The notes beneath the pieces were generated by a model. That model saw only the letters and a program-made list of their open reading frames with translations. It did not search any database and was not told where the DNA came from. This document shows, piece after piece, positions 22,601-30,315 of a DNA stretch of 64,000 nucleotides. A program made the position numbers and the translations under genes. The DNA comes from [Phialemoniopsis] sp. UDSM-2020. Lineage: Eukaryota; Ascomycota; Sordariomycetes; Thyridiales; Thyridiaceae. Position 1 is the first letter of the stretch, and each line of letters begins with the position of its first letter. The stretch is taken from the NCBI GenBank assembly GCA_018873225.1, contig JAEILZ010000006.1, forward strand, positions 2,852,001 through 2,916,000. Reading direction: 5' to 3'.

Positions 22601-22786
22601 AAGAGCGGAACAGAGCCTTGGATGAGTTGGCATTGGGCATTGATCAGTTCAAAAGGGTTGAAAAAGACCTCAGACCTTACAGAACGCGTGGCCAAGGGGA
22701 ACACATTGGTTGAGATCATTGAGGGCAAAACACCGGCGGATCTCATTGGGATCGCAAGACGATCGATTCTGCAGTGGACATATTAA
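19681..22786 (+). CDS. Zinc-knuckle protein with GIY-YIG nuclease-like domain
   Basis: Exons about 19681-20021, 20082-20317 and 20374-22786. The introns are 60 nt and 56 nt with branch points (CTAAT, CTGAC), and both joins keep the frame. From the Met at 19740 the product is 976 aa. The true 5' end may be an upstream exon, because an acidic/basic helical stretch (EAKLRAKEEARLKEALQA) is open before that Met. Next come two CCHC knuckles: the second is intact (CNYCHSPDHAAPTC), the first has Gly in place of its second Cys. Residues about 190-260 look like a GIY-YIG fold: GGGYVNAVV (Tyr 195), then FYCGQTGSLCSRIITDH (Tyr 211) with the expected Arg and His, and later NILEMTFCHAF with a candidate catalytic Glu. 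The remaining 650 residues include an acidic patch and match nothing I know. A DNA or RNA nuclease role is inference. Confidence 0.72.
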
Positions 22787-22976
22787 AACATGAAACCTAC
22801 GCTCTGGAGCAGTCAATACGATATGATTTATTAGCAACGCTTCTGGTGATTATTAGCAACCGTTGGTGTTGAGGGCTAAAGGGCTTACCTTCTGGGTTTT
22901 ATTAATTAGAGTTGTATAACTTGACAATTGAAATCTAGAGTACTCAGGCCGTGATAAGCCAACGTATCGTAACAAT

Positions 22977-23121
22977 GGGTGTATGGTCTAGTGGTATGAT
23001 ACTCGCTTCGGTATGTGTGCCCGTGTCCCCACGCTCTAGCGTAAAATATACTAACTAGTGCGTTTAGCAAATTAGCAAAATGCACTGCGAGGGGTCCCCG
23101 TTTCGATCACGGGTACATCCA
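22977..23121 (+). tRNA. tRNA-Pro (CGG) with a 73-nt intron
   Basis: Acceptor strands GGGTGTA and TACATCC pair over seven positions (one G-T). The D-arm region is GTCTAGTGGTATGAT, typical of fungal tRNA-Pro. The anticodon stem CTCGC pairs with GCGAG, the variable loop is GGGTC, and the T-arm is CCCGT-TTCGATC-ACGGG, with discriminator A at 23121. The anticodon read from the loop is CGG. An intron of about 73 nt (about 23013-23085) interrupts the loop 3' of the anticodon, the usual place for nuclear tRNA introns. It is longer than most fungal tRNA introns. Confidence 0.88.
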
Positions 23122-23623
23122 TCTCTAATTTTTTTTTTTTGGTCTATCTCTAATTAACAGAGGTCGCCGAGTAATTTCAGGTGGCCACTTCTTCCAATAC
23201 GATCAGGTCGATTTTTTCTTCTTTTAAAGCTTCCTCGCCACCATATAATTATAAGTACCTCGGTTCACACAGGTCAATCAATCCCTTGCAAAAATGTGTT
23301 ATTAATCCTTACCACGCCCCCTTGAGCACCGTACACCTTACGCTCGAAGTCGCCAGAAACCCCTTGACCACATTCATAGATACGAGGCGGCATGTCGCAC
23401 TAATATACCGCCAAACGGCTCAAGCCTGGTTATTTTCTTGAGCGTCCCGCGCCTGTGTGATATAATTATATAAAGCATTACTAATGAGCTACTGATCACC
23501 CAACACTCACCTGGGTCGCCCCTGCGCGACCCTTACTAAAACGTGAGGCCCTTGTGCTTAGCATCACCTGGCTCACCCTGGTGGAAAGAGCTCGGTGATC
23601 TGAGGAAGCTCCTATTGTAAATT
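23122..23623. other. Spacer between tRNA-Pro and cyclase remnant
   Basis: About 500 bp with a T-run at 23130-23140 just after the tRNA, suitable as an RNA polymerase III terminator. No coding exon is recognisable, and I could not find the missing N-terminal half of the cyclase here. Confidence 0.5.
23130..23140 (+). terminator. Pol III T-run after tRNA-Pro
   Basis: An uninterrupted T-run begins about 9 nt after the tRNA 3' end. Oligo-T of four or more is the RNA polymerase III stop signal. Confidence 0.65.
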
Positions 23624-24097
23624 CCATTGAGTGGCTACGCAATCGAGCTCGACAAGGTCAAGGAGATCGCTCGCGAGTGCAACACTACACCACAGCCCGG
23701 CGACATCTTCTTTATCCGGAGTCGCTTTACCAAGACTTGGAAGTCTATCTCTATGGACGAGAAGAAGCAGTATCGCGCCAACACCAAGACACAAACACAC
23801 CGTCACAGTGGACTAAAGCAAAGCGAAGAGGTCACCCGCTTCATATGGGACAACCGTATCGTAGCTGTGGCGGGAGACTCTGTGAGTTTCGAAGTACGAC
23901 CATGCCAAGATCACAACTGGAACATGCACCACATTCTACTTGCTGGCTATGGGATACCTATCGGCGAGGTGTTCGATTTGCAACGGCTGGCGGATATGTG
24001 CAAAAGACTCAACAGGTGGACATTCTTTGTCACATCGAGCCCCCTGAATCACCCACGGGCGGTTGCATCGCCGCCAAATTGCATGGCCATGTTTTAG
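23624..24097 (+). pseudogene. Cyclase-family (kynurenine formamidase-like) 3' fragment
   Basis: An open frame of about 157 codons equals the C-terminal half of a fungal cyclase-family metal hydrolase. Family landmarks are GDIFFIRSRFTKTW, SEEVTRFIWDNRIVAVAGDS, HHILLAGYGIPIGEVFDLQ, RWTFFVTSSPLN and ASPPNCMAMF at the stop. There is no ATG at its start; the frame simply begins in non-matching sequence. The N-terminal half carrying the HxGTHxD metal-binding motif is missing, so no activity is expected. No internal stop or frameshift is seen, so the truncation may be recent, or an upstream exon may have been lost. Confidence 0.75.
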
Positions 24098-24486
24098 AAG
24101 TAGCTATAAAATATCCAATTGAACTTTCCAATTATAATTCAATGATGTCGCCCGGACAGCCGGTTCAAGGTTCAAATAAAACCAAAGGATCGGCCTTCAG
24201 CAACTGACAATCAACCCATTGCCCAATTCAGGGCAAACTCGGCGAGGCCATTGCTCTTAATGAAGCGTGGTTGAGTATAGCTATGCTCTACAGACAGCAG
24301 AGTACATAGGCCGGCACGGGATCCTTCTTTTCATGTTTTTTTTTTTTTTTTTTTTTTTTTTTTCAAGCAACGCGAGAAATGCTCTCAGGCACATGCCAAA
24401 TACTGGAACGATGATTCTATTCATGTCTACAGACTGAAAAACAACTTTCGGCGTACGGCTATCCATGGAGATGCATTCAGACTCGC
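24098..24486. other. Spacer with poly(T) tract
   Basis: About 390 bp downstream of both the cyclase fragment and the AtuA-like gene. Apart from the 28-nt T-run, listed separately, nothing recognisable is present. Confidence 0.5.
24336..24363 (-). repeat. 28-nt homopolymer: poly(A) on the minus strand
   Basis: Twenty-eight consecutive T on the plus strand, equal to A28 on the minus strand, starting about 123 nt after the stop codon of the minus-strand AtuA-like gene. It could be a plain homopolymer run or the copied poly(A) tail of a retroposed transcript. Confidence 0.8.
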
Positions 24487-25653
24487 CTAGATTCTACCTC
24501 TTTCCGGGAACTTGTTTGGGATCTGAACCTTCTGGTAGCGGAGGAAGTCGCCCACATTCTCACCCAGGAAATCGTATGTGGAGTTCGAGTTGACGCCTTG
24601 GTCAAGATGATCATGCAGCACAAAGTGCACCGCCCATACGTTCTTGAACTCGTAGCGGTCCACCTTGCCCCCATTGTATCCATCACGTAACAGCTCCTTG
24701 ATCTTGTCAACGGCCAACAAGCTGCGGAGCCAGTCGTACTCGTCTGCGTGCCGGACAAAGAGCCCGACGTTGACGTTGGACGACTTGTCGCCCGACCGTC
24801 CGTGAGCGACGTATCCCAGCGGGGCAAGAGTGGTCGGACCAAATGAGCCCAGGTCGACAGGGTTGCTCACATCCATGGTGGGCTGCTGGGAAGGGTACAC
24901 CTTCGTGATACTGGGCGAGGGAATGTCGATCACTTTGCCGCCGACATGGGCCTGGTGCTTTACTGTCGACTGCTCCAAGAGCGAGACATAGTACTCATAG
25001 AAGACCTTGGGATCGCTCTGTCTGGTGTCGAGATGGAACGTCGCGCCAGGGTAGGTGATGTTGAGGACATCAATGCAGTTACGGAAGAAGTTCTGATGGT
25101 TGATTGCTTCCTCCGTGCGGGCCTGAGCAAACACTCGGAAGTCTACAGTAGCCGAGGCTTGGTTGGCGGCGTCCTCAGCAACGGAACCGTACGTCGTAAA
25201 CTTGAGGCAAGAGAAATTGTTAGGCGGCAGGCGCTCCGACATTCGCTCCCGGATCTGTGTCTCGAGCATTGTCGCCTTCTCCTTGATATCCAGGCCGACC
25301 ATGAACCAGTGCATCTCAGCCTGGTAGCCTCCAAAGGTGGTAAAGCCAACTCTCGTGGTTGGCGGAGGTGGCATACCGCGGATGCCGCTCAACCGCACGC
25401 GGTCTTTGCCGATGAGCTCAAGCTTGGCGTCTGTAATCTCGGCTGTCACGTCCGATTTGAAGTACCAAGGTCCTTGAATCTCGTACATGAGCTGACACGT
25501 ACACTTCTCGGGAGACGTTTCTCCGGTAAACATTTGGGTCTTGGTGATGACGACCTCACCAGTAGACGAGATCTCGGCGATGGGGAAGCCCGTTTTAACG
25601 TTGGTAGGGAAACGCTTGAAGGGATCAGCAAGCTCGAGGCTGGGGAAACCCAC
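24487..25653 (-). CDS. AtuA/DUF1446-family protein, N-terminally truncated
   Basis: 388 aa in one exon. The AtuA family (acyclic terpene utilisation, DUF1446) usually has about 550-620 aa in fungi. This product starts just before the mid-domain segment GFPIAEISSTGEVVITKT, followed by CTCQLMYEIQGPWYFKSDVT, GFTTFGGYQAEMHWFMVGLD and, in the C-terminal ferredoxin-like domain, HGRSGDKSSNVNVGLFVRHA and VDRYEFKNVWAVHFVLHDHL. The first 150-200 residues of the family, with the glycine-rich opening, are missing. The break sits at the junction with the oppositely oriented MFS gene. It has no introns and is followed by A28 on its own strand, so a retroposed 5'-truncated copy is possible. The biochemical role of the family in fungi is not established. 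Confidence 0.8.
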   Translation of the reverse strand: MGFPSLELADPFKRFPTNVKTGFPIAEISSTGEVVITKTQMFTGETSPEKCTCQLMYEIQGPWYFKSDVTAEITDAKLELIGKDRVRLSGIRGMPPPPTTRVGFTTFGGYQAEMHWFMVGLDIKEKATMLETQIRERMSERLPPNNFSCLKFTTYGSVAEDAANQASATVDFRVFAQARTEEAINHQNFFRNCIDVLNITYPGATFHLDTRQSDPKVFYEYYVSLLEQSTVKHQAHVGGKVIDIPSPSITKVYPSQQPTMDVSNPVDLGSFGPTTLAPLGYVAHGRSGDKSSNVNVGLFVRHADEYDWLRSLLAVDKIKELLRDGYNGGKVDRYEFKNVWAVHFVLHDHLDQGVNSNSTYDFLGENVGDFLRYQKVQIPNKFPERGRI

Positions 25654-27532
25654 AGTCCAGCCAATGAAACATCTGTCCAGCCCGTTGTGACTGTGGAAGA
25701 TGAGAAACTCTTGCGTCGAATCCGCCGACGGCTGGACTTGCGCCTGACAGCGGTGACTGGCGCTCTATACACCTGTGCCTTCATTGATAGGGCTAACCTG
25801 GGAAATGTGAGACTTTGCCTTCATGAGCATCATACATTCGTTGCACTGACCATTCATCATCTGCATAGGCATACATCGCAGGCCTGAACAAAGACCTCAG
25901 CGTCAACGTCGGGAACAGATACTCTATTGTGGCAATGATCTTTTTCGTTGGCTACGCCGTAATCGACTTCCCCTCTACCTTCATTATGAAGAAGCTTTCC
26001 TCCTCGGTCATGATTCCGACAGTCGGCGTTCTATTCGGCGCCATCACTATTTCGCAGGGATTTCTGAAGCAATGGGGAGAGTTGGCCTTGTGTCGATTTC
26101 TCCTGGGTGTTATTGAGGGATCTTTCTTGCCTTGCTCCTTATACATGATGCAGACCTGGTATACACGCTTTGAATACCAGAAGCGCATTGCCGGTTTCTA
26201 CGTCGTCGGGATCGGCTCCAGTGGCTTGTCCGGTCTTCTTGCGTTTGGCATCGAGAAGATGGGCGGCACTCAGTGCATCGCCGGATGGCGCTGGATCTTC
26301 ATCCTTGTTAGTGGTGCTTCAATACTACGGTCTATTGCAGACTCTAACGTTCACATAGGAGGGTATTGCAACCTGCGTTGTTGGACTTATTGCCTACTTC
26401 ATGATCGTCGATTTGCCATGGAACTGTAAGTAGTCTCCCCATACATATTCATTCCACCACGAACTAACTCAGCCTTCTGTAGCAACGAAGAAGAATCGCC
26501 TCGGGCTGCCGGCTTTCCTTACTCAGGAAGAATATACCAAAGTCATGGCTCACATCCAGGGCGATCGCGATGGAGCCGAGATCGAAGGCTACACTTTCAA
26601 GGAAATGCTTTACTATTTACGAGGCTGGAGATGCTGGGAGTTCACGCTCTACGTGATCTTAAACGTGAGTCTACTGTCGAGATCACAAAATCGTTATATC
26701 AGTACTGACACATTGACCAGAACGCTGCGATATACGCTTTTACCTTCTTCCTCCCGATTATCCTCAACTCCGGCTTTGGGTACGAACCGGGCAAGGCGAA
26801 TCTAATGATGTTTCCCCCTTATGCCGCTGCCATGGTGGTAAGTTCCCGCTTTTGCCATTTTGCGACAAGATCAGGCTTTGCTAACTTTCGGGGCCTAGTG
26901 GATGATGGTCGCAGCTTGGATCAACGACAAGTACCGCACTCGTGGACCTATGATGGTTTTCAATTCCGTGCTCTACCTGATCGGTCTATCTATGTAAGTT
27001 CTCTCCTTCTAGCTGCGTGTGTCTTCGAGACAGAATAACTGACCACGGAGCAGTGTGAGCTTCGCCAAAACCATCAGTGTTCGTTACGGAGGCGTCTTCA
27101 TTGGCGTGATTGGGATTTGCGCCAATGTTCCTAGCCAGTTTGGATACCAGCATGCCAATACCGGTTAGTCGAACTCGAACCACTAACCTGCTCCCTCTTC
27201 TAACGTGTTACATACAGTCGGAGAAGCGAGACGGGCCCTTACTGTCACGTTAATGACCATGGGTGGTGCTGTGAGCGGTGTCGTCAGTGGTAATATGTTC
27301 CAGGCGAAGGATGGTCCAAATTATATCCCCGCCATCAGCGCTTGCCTAGCCTTCCAGGTATTAATTCTGACCTACCTCTTTTGGTGGAACACGTTTGACT
27401 AACCCATAGAACCAGAGTCTTACCATTCTATTGATTGTCAAGAATTTCTTCTATTTCAGCTACTGCAACAGGAAGGCCGATCGTGGTGAGATGATTATTA
27501 TGGACAGGCCAGGCTTCAGGTACACTCTTTGA
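25629..27532 (+). CDS. MFS transporter (anion:cation symporter type), start codon not found
   Basis: A major facilitator of the allantoate/nicotinate permease-like ACS family. Exons: about 25629-25806, 25869-26306, 26359-26425, 26483-26664, 26721-26837, 26899-26993, 27054-27163, 27218-27357 and 27410-27532. All eight introns are GT-AG and all joins keep the frame. Landmarks: CAFIDRANLGN after helix 1, GLNKDLSV, GYAVIDFPS, CRFLLGVIEGSFLP, and in the second half ALTVTLMTMGGAVSGVVSGN. It ends in NRKADRGE... TL. The frame runs upstream past 25629 into antisense of the AtuA-like gene with no nearby ATG, so the first residues and the promoter are missing or sit in an unseen upstream exon. The body shows no stop or frameshift. 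Confidence 0.82.
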
Positions 27533-28904
27533 ACTTTGAAAGATCCAGCTCCTTCACAGGGGTGTCTAGACATCATGCCAGGCAGCTGAGAGTGTAAGTT
27601 TTACTCTGTAAGGCACATTGACCTTTCCAAGGGCTCGGAAACGGATTGCTGTATGTAGTTGTACCAAGTCAGAGACAGCAAAATATGACAGGTTGCTCAA
27701 ATGCTCTACCCTATGCTGATACCATATGAATCCTCAAGACTCCTCAATGCTTAGCGGACACTCAACTAGAGAGATATGCTCGTTATGCTAGTTAAACAAA
27801 TTCGGTGCTTCTGCTTCGGATAGGCCATAATGAAGGTTCTGGCAATTGCGCTTCGTTCTGCAATGCCCTGTTATGAAAAAGACGCCTGGATGCAGCTTCA
27901 CATCACGGAAATAGCACGCATGATTCATATGCAAATAAACAGCCTCGATACTCATCAAATATGACAATAATAGTTCTTTCTTACTCGATTTTCGAACATC
28001 TGCAAGCCTTGAGAAACAGAGCTTTCTCTTGTCCATGAGTATGAGGAAGATAGGATGATCGTAGCATCATTGTCAGGAGACAAAACTCACCAGAGACATT
28101 CCGACACCAGCTGACGACTTTTGGAACCGTGGAGTCTCTTTCGGACTGTTGATATGGCGACAAGCTTGAGCGGCGCACGGTATCAAACGAGCAAATGCTG
28201 TGCGCGCCGAGGCACCAGAGCACAAAACTGCGACCGCACGTAGGTTTCGGGATCCTTCGATGCGCCTGAAGGGCACCTCTCCCGTGTTGACCTTTGTGGT
28301 CAGCTGTGGCGTGAGGCTGCATTTAGTGAAAGTCTAGAACATCCCTGGAAACGGGACCGCCGCGTTCCGAGTACCCCGAAAAGTTGATGGTACGATACTG
28401 AAGACGAATGAGTGATCTAATCAGCAAGGGCTCCGAATGGCTTCACATCTGGGGTTGCGGAGTCTCCGAGGTATGCAAGTATGCGCCACTCTGGGGAACA
28501 TTAGGATGATACTTCGAACGTGCGGGGGAACCTTCGATCTCCATGGTCTGAACCCCGAAATGCGCCTTAGACAATGGGATAGCCTCGGTCTACAGGTCCG
28601 AGATGAATGCCGCCCTCATAGACCCTAGTGAGCTCTAGTGTACTCGGAGGTTCAACGGCCGAGTCGTACCCCGCGCTCGATCTGCCATCCTTGTGGAGTC
28701 GTCCCATGCCAACTATCGGGAGTCGGCTCTCAGGTCGACACAGTTTTCATGGTTTCAGATTGTCTTTAACTTGATCTTTACAACCCGACTGGATATTTCG
28801 AAGTCGCTGTAGGACACAAGCAGGTGGATTTCCACATTCACTACCTTTCGTCACCTTCGACCAAGACACAGAACAACACCTTAACACTTCACCCCTTGGT
28901 TTCT
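27533..28904. other. Intergenic region, no gene seen
   Basis: About 1.4 kb. A 113-codon minus-strand frame at 27981-28322 and an overlapping one resemble no family. I treat the region as non-coding. Confidence 0.45.
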
Positions 28905-29962
28905 ATGGCCGCCAAGATTCAATTCTCTCTGCAGGAGGCAGAGCAACTCACAGTTGAAGCTCTTCATAAGCTTGGCTATAGCCATGAACAAACTCAAAAG
29001 ATCAGTCACCACTTGATTGATAGCGAACTGAGAGGCTATGGGATCGCAGGACTAGCTAGGGTCTTGAGCATAATCGATCGTCTTGCAGGTTCCAAACCAA
29101 TAACAACAACGAAAATCACAAGAGAGGCTCGCGCATCTGCCCAAATAGATGGCCAAGACACTCTGGGCTATCTTGTGGCGCTTGAAGCGACCGAGCTAGC
29201 CATCAAGAAGTGCAAGGAAGTTGGCGTGGCTGTTGTCGGTGCAAACAACACGTGGTAAGTACGGAATTGCAGTCCTTCAGGCGTTACATGCACAGAAACT
29301 GATTCGAGTACGGTACTAGGTTCACTGGGATGCTGTCATATTACGCCGAAATGGCTGCAGCAGAGAACCTGGTCTGCCTAATCGCCTCGCACGCTACTGC
29401 ATGGGTTGCCCCCGAGGGTACCTATAAGCCTTTGGTCGGCACTAATCCTTTTTGTATCGGGATACCGTCTTCAAGTACGCCCGTGATATATGATATCGGT
29501 ACCTCCAAGATCATTCACGCACAGATGGTCCTGGCCCAGCGACTGGGGGAACAGCTTCCGCCAGGTACAGCCTTTGACTCGACTGGAAATCCTACTACGG
29601 ATCCGCAGGAGGCCTTGGCTGGTGCTCTGGCTGTTTGGGGCGGTGCCAAAGGAAGTGGCCTTGCTCTCTCTGTTCAGCTCCTGGGAATCGTGGCAGGTGG
29701 CCCAGCATTGCCCCCAAGCCTTGAAAACTTTGGCTTTCTCATCATGATGATTGATCCTGCCATGTTTCGCCCGCTGGACGAGTTCAAGCAAGAAGTTGAC
29801 AAGATGCTGGACACATGGCGCGCTGCTCCTTCGCTGACCGGTTCCCCGATGAGAGTGCCGTTCGAGAGGTCCAACAATCTTAGAGATAAGAACCGGGCTA
29901 GTGGATTTATTGAGGTTGAGGCGGGCGTAGTAGAGAGGTTGAGGGAGTTTGTGTCTTCTTAG
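28905..29962 (+). CDS. Ldh_2-family (malate/L-lactate dehydrogenase-like) oxidoreductase
   Basis: A predicted NAD(P)-dependent oxidoreductase of the malate/sulfolactate/ureidoglycolate dehydrogenase family, 330 aa. Exons 28905-29254 and 29320-29962 are joined by a 65-nt intron that splits a Trp codon. The ATG giving MAAKIQFSLQEAEQ is preferred over the in-frame ATG at 28824, which adds 27 unlikely residues. Family motifs: HHLIDSELRGYGIAGLARV, VAPEGTYKPLVGTNPFCIGI, GGAKGSGLALSVQLL near the cofactor site, and GFIEVEAGVVERL at the end. The catalytic His of the usual RG..SHG motif is Ala here (about residue 48), as in some fungal relatives as I remember them. The reaction is unknown. Confidence 0.85.
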
Positions 29963-30315
29963 CTCTAGTTCTGAATCTGGGCTTATTAGACATAATTATC
30001 AAGACTCGTCTATTACTTGGGACCCTGCGGCCTGGTACTTTTTTTGCGCAGACACGACACAGGTGAGATCGCCAGGTGGCTGACTATCTAGCTAGGCTCA
30101 CAAGCTCACAAGGCACAGCACAACCCATGCAAGTCTTCTCCAATCCCTGCAAAACACCCCTGCAATTATGTGGATGCAGCCCCCAACTCGAAGCTGACCA
30201 CCCTTCAGCTCCCATCACGTGGCCACGTACTTTGAACATCGTTAATTTCGCGTCGTGATCTCGCCCTTAGAAACACTCACTTGGCGGTGATGTCGACCCT
30301 GGTGCATGTCTTGCG
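29963..30315. other. Intergenic region upstream of CCH1
   Basis: About 350 bp. I see no separate gene. It may include a leader or an extra 5' exon of the channel gene, whose predicted N-terminus is short for the family. Confidence 0.45.

Noticed and set aside
24336..24363. Poly(T) run as a transcription terminator
   Set aside because: No Pol III gene precedes it on the plus strand. A retroposed poly(A) tail or simple homopolymer is more likely.
24946..25887. 313-codon plus-strand frame
   Set aside because: Only its last 60 or so codons (MFS exon 1) are meaningful. The rest is antisense to the AtuA-like gene.
27981..28322. 113-codon minus-strand frame
   Set aside because: No family resemblance, no signal peptide, and no splice partner found.
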